From contig NMRB01000520.1 of the NCBI GenBank assembly GCA_002633025.1, positions 129,099 to 193,098 on the forward strand: 64,000 nt of DNA, read 5' to 3'. Below, piece after piece: positions 11,453 to 22,600 of this stretch (the first letter of the stretch is position 1; each line of letters opens with the position of its first letter). A model generated the notes under the pieces. The model did not search any database and was not told the DNA's origin. It saw nothing but the letters and a program-made list of their open reading frames with translations. The position numbers and the translations under genes are program-made. Source of the stretch: Notospermus geniculatus (Eukaryota; Nemertea; Pilidiophora; Heteronemertea; Lineidae).

Positions 11453-14431
11453 TATGTGTCCGACAGATGGCGCTCATGATCTGAGAAACCTGCAACAACA
11501 AACGAATAACACTTGAAAGCTTCTTCTAGAAATCGTTTATTTCGCGTACATTGAGGCATCGTCGTCCTAAAAGTGGTACGGCCTACAACTAGGAGAGCTC
11601 GGAAGGTGGATGAGCAATTACGGGCGCGTGACGTCAGGTTCTTTCTCCAAACACCTCCGTTTGTGAGTCATGTGGTGGGAGAAAGCAGTGACACGACTGG
11701 CTGCGATCCCGACTTACCTAAAGTAAGGGCTTGTGGCAGCAAGTACGGCACGATGACACGGGTATTCTTTCTCATCCACTTTCAAGACAACGTCCACTAG
11801 ATGTCGCTGCGTGTAGAGATCCTGAAGGCCTTTGATAAGCTCAGAGTGGCAATGGGAGGCAATTTTTAATTCGTCCATTCTCTGAAGAAGAAATTACCGC
11901 ATTATTCACAAAGCAGGGTCGGACCGTCTCGTGCGATGATGGGCAGTTCGGTTTAAAAAGGGACTTAGGTCTACACCAGAGAGCTCAGCGTTCGAGAAAG
12001 TCGTTGAATCCCTGCTATGGGAGAAGAACACAGGACTACGAAAAAATATTATACCTACATGTACCTACAGTGCTTGTTCTTAATGGATAGAAACTACAGA
12101 CCCGTAATCAATGGGCCATGTCAATAGTTTGGGGGGGGGGGGTTGAAAGAACACTATATTCAAAAGAGGGTCTATGGTTTCTGCCTTTGGTGGCGGTGGT
12201 GCCAGCATCCTCGCACCCAGGGTCTTCACAACCGGCTCCCCTTCTCGCGCTTGGTTCATTCGACATTGAGGGAGGGTACGACCGTAAATGACCTGAGATT
12301 CTCAGGATGTGGTGCCAGCAGAATCTTGTCAGCGGCACGTTGAAATCTCACTGTATCGCCTCTTCAAGTTAACAGTTTACCATCGACCACTCCGGGCCCG
12401 TAAATTACTTATAGATTGCTGCGTGTGCTTTTCAAACGTGAACAACAAAAGACGTCTGATGATTTACCGAGACATTGGGTTCGATTTGGCTGAACAACGA
12501 ATGTGACGTCGTTATGTCTCGAAAAAACCCTGCCATAGAAATCGAAATGCGAATTCGCTTGTTTTAACATGCATGGAAGATGGCCGAGGTCTATTATGAT
12601 ACACGAATGTAGGCCTACTAAAGAAAAATTTAGTCAAATGATCACTAAAATAGGCCTATTATTACGGGTAATGCAGCCTGCCTGTGGAATAATATCTAAA
12701 TGTGTTCTTTTAAAAGGCATAATTTGGGTTACTGCAGGAAGTATAGGCCAAATCCTGCAGTCCTGGGATTAAAGTCAATCACCCTATGACGAAAACTATC
12801 ACCATGGATGGTTTTAGCACCATGCTAGCACTGATGAAAACGTAAAAAAAAGAATCTAACGTACCTCATCACTCCTTCACAAAGCTGCTGTTGGTAAATT
12901 TTTCGACGTCGTTCTGTACTCGGTGTGTGCGGTTTCTGCAGCCAGGTACTGAGCGGCGGGAGCCTCTGAGAAGCAGTTGCCAGGAGAAGAAGCGAAGACG
13001 GGTATGCGCAGGTAGATAATTGCAAGGGAAAGCTAGATGAAATAGGGCGAAGGCACCTTCTGCTTCCACAAGATCCAACTTCTCTGATCATACCTACAGC
13101 GATTTTGTACAAGCTTTCCATTTACTTGAAGTGGAGCAGCAGTGGCGACTATAATAGGTTCAACCTATCTTTGATTCGACTTCCAACAGAAATACACGTA
13201 GAATGTATGTAACAAAGTAAGTCAACAAGGATTGGATCATTTTCTTAGTAAGGCTTACCTGCAAGCGGCGTGGGCCTAGAAATAAGTATAGTCTATGCAT
13301 TAAAAGTACACCTGCATGCACACTTTGGCACGCAGCTAGGCCCTGTGTAATATAATCAGATGCACCCCGCCTCTGATGCATCCTCTCTACATATGTACCG
13401 GTATGTGACTGCAAGTCATCGGCCAGTTCATACGTTCTTTCGTCAATAAAATGAAATAAAATAAATTATGACTAAAACATTCGACTGCTTTGATCCGGCG
13501 TCCGTACCTTCATCAACATGGATTACCGAAACTATTCATCATAAAAAGCAATCATCATTTTTTACAAAATCATGAATCCGTCTCCATGACTACATGGAAT
13601 TCAGATGAAAATAACGTCCGATTTCAGTCGATCGCCACAAATTTAATGGTTTTCCATAAATAGTACCAGGACATAAGAATCAGATGTCGCAGGTATAGTT
13701 TATATGGAATTGCATAGCCTCATCGTGAAATAACCATATTAATTATTTATGGATTAATTAGGAAAGAATAAATCCTGATCAATCCTTCCCCTTCAAGTAG
13801 GGTTTTGAGTTTCATAGTGTACTCTATACCGACGGACGAGTTCCAATTAAATTATTCTAAACTGACAGGAGTTCGACATTAAAAATACCAAGACGTTTTT
13901 ACGCAAGCCCTCGCGTCTATCATCATCATATGATTGACAGTTCATTTTTGCTGATTGTGTGTTAACGGCTCTTCGTAAAGTGCCCTATCTTTTAGTGTAG
14001 TTATGGCAGTAATTAGCTAGGCAGACCTCCTTGAATCATCGCAACCTCACTTGAACGACCATTAAGTAGTTTACACAGTACGGGAGGAGATTAGTAACGT
14101 GACAACCTGACAGTATATCGTCGCGGCTTTTACTCATATTCTGTCTAGATAGCTTTCACAATATTGGCTCTTCTGTTCAAACAAGAAATCGCAATCCACA
14201 CATATTACTGAGTATCTTAGACAGGAATCAACACAGAGATATCACGAACTGCCATCTCTATATACGGGGCAGGCCAGTGGTCTTCGGCCTACAGGTCCCT
14301 GCTGACATCAAGGCCCCATACATCCCACCAAAGAAGCTACATGTACTAGTATACGGGGTAGATTTACTAGGCTGAAAAGTCCCTGCGGGAATCAAGAACC
14401 ATTCGACCAAGGAAGGAGCTATCATCTAAAG
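11453..14431. other. Intergenic DNA, no gene recognised
   Basis: Contains the presumed promoter side of the ankyrin gene and then no recognisable coding exon. A G homopolymer run lies at about 12130-12141. Two weak imperfect duplications of about 85 bp sit at 14265-14420 (both with TATACGGGG and TCCCTGC). Open frames here are under 100 codons and look random. Confidence 0.5.
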
Positions 14432-14544
14432 TCTGTCGCACACTGGAGCTATCTGCTGAGCAAAAAGTCATTCGAGACCGTTTGCTGAGCAGATAGCTCG
14501 CGTGTGCGCGTATTTTCCGGTGAGTTTTCTCCAGTGTGCGGCAG
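14432..14544. mobile_element. MITE-like fold-back element (CTGTCGCACACTGGAG ends)
   Basis: The ends CTGTCGCACACTGGAG and CTCCAGTGTGCGGCAG are inverted complements with one mismatch. The inner arms AGCTATCTGCTGAGCAAA and TTTGCTGAGCAGATAGCT are perfect. About 113 bp, non-coding. Confidence 0.75.
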
Positions 14545-14939
14545 GCATAAAGGCACCACCTTGGTTCAGGACAATGATATGACTAGTTGCTATATTCTGA
14601 GAACAGACTACATTTTCACATAAAAAACTGCGGACATGGGTCAGGAATGTAATAAATTGCGCATCGAATTCCGATCATCGTTGAGTTCCTTTCCTATTTT
14701 GTAACTCAATCGACCGTGTCGTGACATGCCGCCCATGTAGCAACGGAATATTCATCACTCTTATTAATTTTTGTTAATTAAGACAAGGGCTGCATCGTTC
14801 GTGCAAACTTCCTCATCCATATTCCTCTACGACATGTGCAGGTGGACCTCTGTCCAGATTGAAGCAACACGGGGTACGCTGACAAGCTACATTGTGTGTC
14901 CTCTTACGATGAAACCAATTTCCAATTGAGATTCTCGCT

Positions 14940-15115
14940 CCGTCATCTCTCAAATACGGCGGATCCAGCATTTGGGAAAAGAGGGGGCGCCCTGTGCTAG
15001 GAACATTGAAATTTGCGCCCAATTTAAGAATTTCACGGTCGATTTCACAGATTTCTTGGCCAAAAGGGGAGGCGCGCGCCCGGTGCGCCCCCTCTGGCCC
15101 CGCGCCTGCACACGA
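14940..15115. repeat. Fragment of a dispersed GC-rich repeat
   Basis: This stretch has abrupt GC-rich composition with GGCGGATCCAGC, AGGGGGCGCCC and GGCGCGCGCCCGGTGCGCC. The associated minus-strand open frames (156 codons) show no family resemblance and are a by-product of the composition. GGATCC-containing stretches with similar context recur near 26570 and 41935, which suggests transposon tails. The assignment is tentative. Confidence 0.35.
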
Positions 15116-15837
15116 AACATGAAAGTGTTCGAGACAGTTATGACCCACCTCGAATACTGAAGATAAAAGTGGATATGGCTCCGTTTTCTCCTCAGCATTT
15201 CGTGAGGAAAGTTCTTTCGAGAAGGCAACACGAGGCAACGCTGAACGACGAAGGATACTATTAAGTGAGTTGGTGATGAACACGTCATTCTGAGGAAGTA
15301 ACTTGGTATTAACGCAGTCATAGGGTAGGCAGAAAGCAAGAGGATGTCACTGCGAACAGATCTTTTGGGAAGGACATCGTTGAAAGAAGATGAACTACAA
15401 CGTCGGACGATAGGATACACCGTGTCAATACTTTCGATACAGAAATGCGTGACTTGTCAATAAACTCTACTACTCTACTACTACTTTTGGTGCTGCATGT
15501 GTAGATGGATGCTGTGAGAAGATAGGACACCGTTAGAACCGGCACGCTGTCGATAGATAGGACGCTTACTGTAGGAGGGAGAGGCCACATACTATAGAGA
15601 GGAGTCAGAGTGCGAAGACAGACCGCACCCAGTTGGAACCGAGGACGGATTCCGTGGGTGGGTACGAAGAAACACAACTGACGGCAGGACACGCTCTGTG
15701 GATAGATAGGGGCACGCTGGGTGAATGGACGACAGAAACCACCAGCAGGTAGGACATGTTCTAGAATGATAGTGCACGCTTTGAGGACGTCAGGGTACAC
15801 TTGTTACAGGACAAGACAAATACAGTAGACCAAATAC

Positions 15838-15972
15838 AGTGGAACCTCCCTTAGCGGACACCTCTGCCAGGAGGACACCTCTCTATTAAGGACACCAAAG
15901 TTCAGTCGCAAATTGACCATTTCTATTCATTTTGACCTCTGTAATCAGGACACCTCTCAATTAAGGACAGCA
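15838..15972. repeat. Dispersed GGACACCTCT repeat, copy 1
   Basis: The segment repeats GGACACCTCT three times. It includes a 35-bp stretch (CCTCTGTAATCAGGACACC onward to TTAAGGACAG) that recurs identically at 35630-35665. Related wording (GTGTCCT, CTCAATTACGGACA) occurs at 48845-48990 and 51065. It is an interspersed repeat family. Confidence 0.6.
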
Positions 15973-17165
15973 TTTGTCAGTCCCAGAGGTGTACTTAGGC
16001 ATTACTTCGAGAGGAAAGGACACGCCTTTGGAATACGATACCTTGTTTAATGATAGTCCACTCATTTTGGCGATAGAACCACATATATGGGACAATCGAA
16101 AATTGTGTTTACAGCGAATCGAACAACGATATTGCATATCGGTAAGTTTTCTGCGTTTTTTATTGTGTCCTTCCTCTCATTTCTGTATTTTCTCCATCTC
16201 GATTGGAAATTTTTCGAACAGTATAATTTATGTCCAAACGTATCGACCCATGCAGTGGCAAAATAGTGTGTAAACATCAGGTGGACACAAGTATATTTAG
16301 CTCAGTCTTCACAACATTACATGCATATTGGGAAGGCCTCCTCGATTTGAAAACGTCAGCGAGTTAGAACTCGGGTATGGGCGGTTACCGATTGTACCCG
16401 TAATGTAAGTCATGATATTGAATCTCACAATCTCTTGCCGTCATAATGCGATCATGAGTGGTAGCTCAGAAAGACGTTGGACGGGGGTCAAGTGACGCTC
16501 GTCGAAAATAAAAAGGTTAAAATGCGATTTTTTTCAAAACTTCAGATCAAAACTAAAGGCCCGTTTACACATGCAACTTTTCATATGCAACTTCATGCAA
16601 CTTGTTGCATAAACCTTTACACTCTTTTCTAAATTTGTAACTATCGGCTGCTACTCAAGGTCATTCTGACGACTGCAGCGCCGCCCAACGTCACGTTTTT
16701 CTCAGCTACGACAAAAGATAACATCACAACGACGACTTTCTCAGCTACGACTCGAGGACATATCGCATGACTTTACAAAGTCTTTTTTGCGGATATAACC
16801 ACCCATACTATGCGACGTGTCCCACATCAGCTCCTCCAGAATCGTAAAAAAATGGTGAAGAGAAAATCTATCCTCTCTATCACTACAGATGAAAGTAATC
16901 AGAGCTATTTTTTTATTACGCTTGGATAATTCCGCTCGTGCTGCTGTCTTGAATGAATCTATCCAGTGTCCGAAAGACATGCCCCGTCATTCAGACCAAT
17001 TTCGTGCCGAATTTATCACGTCAATGAGATCTTGGCTTGGTAGTTTGAATATTTTATGTATCAATTAGCGAGATAATAGGGCTTGAGCAGAAAGGGCTGT
17101 CATGTATGCGTGTAATTACGAACTCTTTAATAAGAGGCAAAGGGTAGTGTTACGAAGAGGAGCTT

Positions 17166-17302
17166 TAATAGAGAGTTTTCGCAAAGTCCCCGAAACGCCG
17201 ACGCGAACGTTCTGTTCTAATTGTTCGCTGGTCTCTTGGCATCGAACAGTGGGATTGGCGTTCGCCTTGGCGTTTCGGGGGCTTTGCGAAAACTCTCTAT
17301 TA
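17166..17302. mobile_element. MITE with TTTTCGCAAAGYCCCCGAAACG ends
   Basis: The terminal 21 bp (TAATAGAGAGTTTTCGCAAA plus one base) is perfectly inverted at 17282-17302. The arms continue as CCCCGAAACGCC against GGCGTTTCGGGG. About 137 bp, non-coding. A half copy follows at 17344-17398 and a third copy sits in intron 5 of the neighbouring cyclase gene (21604-21710), so the family is active around this gene. Confidence 0.8.
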
Positions 17303-17343
17303 TCTGTGAGATACACTAGTCGTAAAGGGAGAGGGGAGGTAAG

Positions 17344-17398
17344 AGAGAGTTTTTGCAAAGCCCCCGAAACACCGACGCGGACGCCAATCCCATTATCA
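17344..17398. mobile_element. Partial copy of the CGCAAAGCCCCCGAA MITE
   Basis: AGAGAGTTTTTGCAAAGCCC followed by CCGAAAC, GACGCGGACGCCAATCCC matches one arm of the element at 17166-17302. Its partner arm is missing. It lies immediately 5' of the first coding exon of the cyclase. Confidence 0.65.
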
Positions 17399-17478
17399 AT
17401 ATCATCTTCACATTTGATCCTTTCAGTTCTCAGGTGAATGATAAAATCCGCCCGGGCGTCACTCACTCAGCCATAAAA

Positions 17479-20400
17479 ATGCCGGTTAAAAGTCGTGCAA
17501 CCTCCTTGGCCCACACTGTTAGCCGGAGAAGCAGCTTCACCGATGCCTGTTTGGATTTCGAATGTTTTCCAACACCGAATTACCTTTTCCAAACCAAAAG
17601 TGGAAAACGTTGGCAAAAGATTCGGATGAGTATACTGCCGATCCTGCCGTTGTTGGCGTTGCTAATTCAATCGTCTGTTCGGCTCTGGAATACGTCAAGC
17701 GCCGTCTACCGGATACAGGAGTGGAAAGATGATTTGAATGTAAGTGGATGACGTAGAATATAGAAATAACAAAGATACTTACAAACATCCATGAAACACA
17801 CTCATCTTCTTCACAAGTCCATCTTGTACTCTGACGTAGCCTGGGCTGGAATGGCCAGCCACCCGAATGACGTCAGTGAGTCCTATCAGCCACCCGAATG
17901 ACGTCAGTGAGTCCTATCAGCCACCCGAATGACGTCAGTGAGTCCTATCAGCCACCCGAATGACGTCAGTGAGTCCTAGCAGCCACCCGAATGACGTCAG
18001 TGAGTCCTATCAGCCACCCGAATGACGTCAGTGAGTCCTAGCAGCCACCCGAATGACGTCAGTGAGTCCTAGCAGCCACCCGAATGACGTCAGTGAGTCC
18101 TAGCAGCCACCCGAATGACGTCAGTGAGTCCTAGCAGCCACCCGAATGACGTCAGTCCTATCAACTTCATCCTGTTTGTGGGACCTTTTATTTGTCCTGT
18201 CTCATCTTCGACCATGTGAGCACTCTGCAAAGTCTATTGATGTAGTGCATGAAGTAGGAAGTAGCCGGTAGGCTACACTGGTCAGAGTCTACAAGGTGCC
18301 AACTATTGCTGTACATTGCAAGTATTGTCACGCCCTTCAGTGAACTGTTTGAAGTGCCCAACAGATATGAATAGACATCAACAACTCTATTTTAATTCGT
18401 CCTAGAACGCAGTGACAGCACACACTCCACAAAAACAGGACAGGTTGATCTTGACTCCGCGGCAGGGCTTTGAGTAGGCCTAGACCTACACGTATTGGCA
18501 TGGATTCAAATTCAAATACCATAGCCTGAACAAAAATGGATATGAAGCAACTTTTTTCATTGACCTACCTTGTGCATGCTGTCCTGACTTACCTCATGTC
18601 AGTTTCATCGCAACTCAACGAACATTCCCTCGGAGCTCACTCATCATCACTGATCCATGGTCCGCTGCCTTTTCTCTGCGAGAGGCCTAGGAGCGACGCA
18701 AAACGGTTTCAAGTGCATTGACCGCGGGCCAAGTCCCATCTAGGCCTAAAGAAAAATCTCCTTTCACACATGCCCAGCCAAAGATGATAGGGGCCCCAAG
18801 TTCAGTTCTGGCGGCCCATCACGCCAGCCAATGCACTATGACATGACGTAGGCCTACATGTAATCATGGCGGCGATGACACCGCATCTGAAACAATGTAT
18901 TAGCCTATTACGTGCATTGACACGTGCATTCAGTGACAGCGTCCAGCGGAGTTCATCCCCCAGGACCAGGCGTGTCGTGCGCATTTGCACGCTTTCTGGG
19001 GAATATTCGAGCTATAATCTGTATTCTTTACCTATTCAGAACATGCAGAAGATCTCTGCAATACCTAATATCAGTGGTCAATGAACTTACCTCGAATGAA
19101 CCTGTTGACTGAGAGAAGGATTTTGGGGGGCGATCGTCATCTGGTCATGAGCGCTGACGATCAGTGCAGATTTTGAAGCAGCAGGTCCAACGGGTCACGT
19201 GGTATCGGGGTTGCACTCGATGACGTCATCCCATTTTGACATTCGTCAAATCAATCACGAACACATTTCTGGGGATGTTGCTTCTCAAACATTGCATCTG
19301 ATGTTGGGGGCGGGGGGTACCTGATGTGTGGGGGGGGGGCTTTGGCCGTCCTACATCACGGAGTCTGAAATGACCTGCATTTAGGGAGTATTTTTCAGGT
19401 ATACGGGCCCTTCTTAAAAATGACCGCCCCCCCCCCCGCCCCAAATAAGCGTTCTGAGATGCAGTTCAAGCATCACTTTAGTCTTGCAAGTCGTTTTTTG
19501 AAACCGAAGAGATACAAACTTACTCAGTCGTTCTAAGGTTGTTGGTGATAGGTCTAGAGTTTGGGACAGTGCAAGGTAAAATCTGAAATCTAGCCAATGG
19601 GAACAACGGTTACATTATCTCCCTGTTGTTCGTTGCAGAATATGAAGACACTTGGCACGGTGATCGCTGCAGTGCAGGAGGAGAGAGACGTCGTCATGGC
19701 CTACCTCTACTTCCAAAACGACACCACATTATCAACTTTATACACTGCATTTGATAAAACAGACGCCGTGTTAAAAGATACCCAGGTATTGCTTACATCC
19801 TGAACCGGTGTATAAGGAACGAATGTCCCCCAGACAAAGTGTCCTGTTCCATTGATTGAGATAGGCCGAGACTCTCATAAGAGACCAGCAAAATTGGCCA
19901 CTAAATTACATGTAATAAGGCGTAAGGCGTTCTTTTTCAGACCTCCGTCCTCCCTACCCAACAGGTTGAAGAGTGCAGAGCTTTCCTCAACCCGGCTCGT
20001 GAAGCAGCTCGACTTAAAGACGCCCAGGAACACTCTTTCCGTATCTTCACCAATTATTCCAAAGCCATAGCAGTGCTGACCAATTACAACGACCGCGGAT
20101 TTATCTTCCCCAATGCGCGCATGTTGTCGCTCAAGGCGATCGAAAGAGGGGTTGAGAGACTTCTCTCCATTCGGATCCTTGGCGTGCGATATTTTCTGAT
20201 GGGGATTTTGGGCCCCGGAGAATTTACTTCATTTGCTGGATCGAACAAAGTCGCCACGGAGAGCCTTGTCGCGAGTGTTGTTTACGATCAAGACGTCCAA
20301 ACCATTATCACCAGACGATTGGACAATTGCTCTTGTGACGTCACAAACATGGTGCGTGAAATAATATCCAATAAGAAAACGGCAACACAGATTTCAGTGA

Positions 20401-22052
20401 TGAACAAATGGTATAATCGAATGAAAAATCAAGTTATTGCATATAACTTAGTGAAGGATGATATCCGCGTGTCGTTGGAGGGCAAGGCTGAGACTGAATA
20501 CGATGACGCTGTGTTGAATTGCATAGGAGACGTTATCATGATGATTCTGTGCCTCTCCGGGTTCCCCATTTGCTGTTTGATAGCGATAAAGATTATAAAC
20601 AATGGTATACTCTACGTCTCTCGTCTGATCGAGAGGCGACAAGTGGCGAAATTTGAAAAACGAAAAACTGATGATCTTCTGCATCAGATGCTTCCCAAAT
20701 CTGTGGTGATGCAGTTGAAATTCCATAAAAAGGTAAGGTCAAAGAAGACAAAGGCAGACAGTGTAGTTACTTTAAATACTGTAAAGTCACATTTAAGAAG
20801 TCATTTCAAGTTGACAGGTACCAAAATTAATTAGTGGGTCAGTATTACTCCTGTTTAGAATCAGGGTCTTTTTGTCTGATTTTTGTCTGACGCCTTGCTT
20901 TTTGATTTCAGGTCGAAGCGGAAAAATTCGACAGCGTGACTGTCTTTTTCTCCGACATCAAGAACTTCGCGCATGTCAGTACCATAAGCACTCCCATGCA
21001 GCTGGTGAACCTCCTAAACGCCGTCTACAATCACGTGGACAACATCATAGACCGGTTTGATGTGTACAAGGTAAGAATAGTTCCTCTAACGGACCAATAT
21101 GGCACCAACAGACGTCATTTCGTGGTGTCCAAAACCACTTCACATAAAACACATGCACAGACAGATCTGATGTGTAAAGGTGCTTTCTTTTCTGTATCCC
21201 ACGGTCCGATTGGGGCACCAACGGACGTCTTTTCTATACTTTGTCGATTTCAGGTCGAAACTATCAATGAAACCTACATGGTCTGCAGCGGTCTGCCCGT
21301 CCGTAACGGCATCAATCACGTCAAGGAGATTGCCAGCCTCTCGCTCGAGTTGATGGACTCCATGGAAGATTTCAAGATCCCCCACCTGAGGGAGGAAAGA
21401 GCTCAGCTCCGTGTCGGCCTTAACTCTGGGCCGTGTGTGGCGGGGGTCGTCGGCACCAAGATGCCCCGGTATTGTCTGTTTGGAGACACGGTGAATGTGG
21501 CCGCTCGTATGCAGACGAATAGTCTACGTAAGTACAGCAACACAGCATTAGTCATAAACAATCAAAATACACAACCGAAGTCCAGGATAAGTTTCATATA
21601 ACAGTAGGGAGTTTTCGCAAAGCCCCGAATCCCCAACGCGAACGCCAAACCCGTTGTTCGATGCCACGAAGAGAGCAGCGAACAAAAGGATGGACGTTCG
21701 CGTTGGNTAGTGCGGCGGCCGGAGCGACACAACGACTGGGTCCCGAGTCTACCACGACCCACCCGTAATCCAAAATCTAAGTTGCCTTCAGGCTAGACTC
21801 AGCAAGTTGTGGTTTGTTCTATTCATTCCAGCCATGAAAATCCACATCAGCCAACAGACGGAGCAACTGTTGAGTCAAATTGGGGGTTACGTCACGGAGT
21901 ACCGTGGCAAGGTCATGATCAAGGGTAAAGGTCAGATGTCCACCTATTGGCTGATCGCTCGAGAGGCACCGGGGTCAAGGTCAAGCAGTATCAAATCGAA
22001 CGTGATGTTCGAGCACGAAAACGGCGGCCCGAGCAGCACTACGGCTTTCTAA
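17479..22052 (+). CDS. NIT-GC: NIT-domain membrane guanylate cyclase, six coding exons
   Basis: Spliced exons 17479-17739, 19639-19785, 19941-20732, 20912-21070, 21254-21527 and 21832-22052 join in phase through GT-AG introns into about 617 codons. Order: short cytoplasmic N-terminus; TM1 (SILPILPLLALLIQSSV, residues about 51-67); extracellular NIT domain (AAVQEERDVVMAYLYF, FDKTDAVLKDTQ); TM2 (VIMMILCLSGFPICCLIAI); signalling helix (FEKRKTDDLLHQMLPKSV); class III cyclase domain (VTVFFSDIKNFA to NVAARMQ). NIT domains bind nitrate or nitrite in bacteria, and NIT cyclases act in nitric oxide signalling in Platynereis (established knowledge). The GTP-selecting Glu (VETI) and Cys (RYCLFGD) and the catalytic Asn/Arg (NVAAR) are present. 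The second metal-binding position is Glu instead of Asp (VETINETY; usual VETIGDAY). ATG 17479 is the likely start; upstream in-frame codons overlap repeats. Exon 3 could instead begin at 19965. Confidence 0.9.
17856..18160 (+). repeat. Ten-copy 31-bp tandem repeat carrying CRE palindromes
   Basis: Ten units start every 31 bp from 17856 to 18135 (CAGCCACCCGAATGACGTCA then GTGAGTCCTA and T or G). The last unit is shortened by 4 bp. Every unit holds TGACGTCA, the consensus CREB/ATF site, so ten palindromes are phased at 31 bp, about three helical turns. The array is in intron 1 of the NIT cyclase. Function is unproven; TGACGTCA also occurs in MITEs elsewhere in the window. Confidence 0.95.
18161..19638 (+). 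other. Remainder of NIT cyclase intron 1
   Basis: No exon is seen. G- and C-homopolymer tracts at about 19308-19342 (GGGGGCGGGGGG, then a nine-G run) and 19425-19442 (long C run) face each other and could form G-quadruplex or hairpin structures. AGGCCTA words are frequent. Confidence 0.5.
21604..21710. mobile_element. Third copy of the CGCAAAGCCCC MITE, in cyclase intron 5
   Basis: It starts AGTAGGGAGTTTTCGCAAAG, continues with AACGCGAACGCCAAACCC, and returns as GACGTTCGCGTTGG before an N at 21707. The right end is not resolved because of the N. Confidence 0.65.
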
Positions 22053-22600
22053 CGAAATGTCAGGAGGGTAGAAACTTTGATAGATTAGATTCCGTCGAAG
22101 GCTAGTCGATTCAATGGGGACCCTAGCATACGTTTTCAATAGGTGTCACTAGTGGTTAAAACTATTGAAATGAAACTGACATCCCGGTCCTGATCAATTT
22201 ACCACACAAAAGGCGTCCATTGTATTAGGACCGGGTTTCGGTGTGGTGCCCTCTATCGAGCTAGGATCCTCATTGAGTCATGGCTTAATACGTACATTTG
22301 ATACTCCATCATGAACCATCGCCAGCATTGGATTGAAAGCTTGGAACAGAACGATGATGAGTTCAGCATTTGACGTTTCATATTGATGACTTTTCTTATA
22401 CATGTATGTTCGTTGACCTTTCAGCTTCACCGTCCCATATCAACTGGAGGCAAACATGCTGAATGTTGATATATGTATGTACAGAGCTAACTATCGTTAT
22501 TAATAAATCTAGAGTTGTTTCTCATCAATATCGTGAAGATACAGACTGGTGTATTTAAAACCTCCGCTCAAAGTGGAACGAACCCGAGTTAAATGAGTCT
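22053..22600. other. Convergent intergenic space between NIT cyclase and otopetrin
   Basis: The 3' UTR of the plus-strand cyclase and that of the minus-strand otopetrin gene meet here. AATAAA at 22502-22507 (plus) is a good candidate for the cyclase. I see no other element. Confidence 0.5.
22502..22507 (+). other. Candidate polyadenylation signal AATAAA of NIT cyclase
   Basis: AATAAA lies 450 nt after the cyclase stop codon, in the context ATTAATAAATCTAG. It is the first AATAAA on the plus strand after the stop that I found. Confidence 0.45.

Noticed and set aside
12130-12141. G-run as a functional quadruplex
   Set aside because: A single homopolymer with no further G-tracts nearby; more likely slippage.
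14813-15420. Overlapping 156-codon minus-strand open frames
   Set aside because: They follow a GC-rich repeat fragment and show no domain; two frames are open over the same stretch, typical of composition.
6717-17100. Upstream BTB exon of the Kelch gene
   Set aside because: Looked for the family phrase around the H-R-A-V-L-A segment on the minus strand and saw none; the exon may lie beyond this range or be missing from the assembly.
17856-18160. CRISPR-like look of the 31-bp array
   Set aside because: No unique spacers; whole units repeat head to tail inside a eukaryotic intron.
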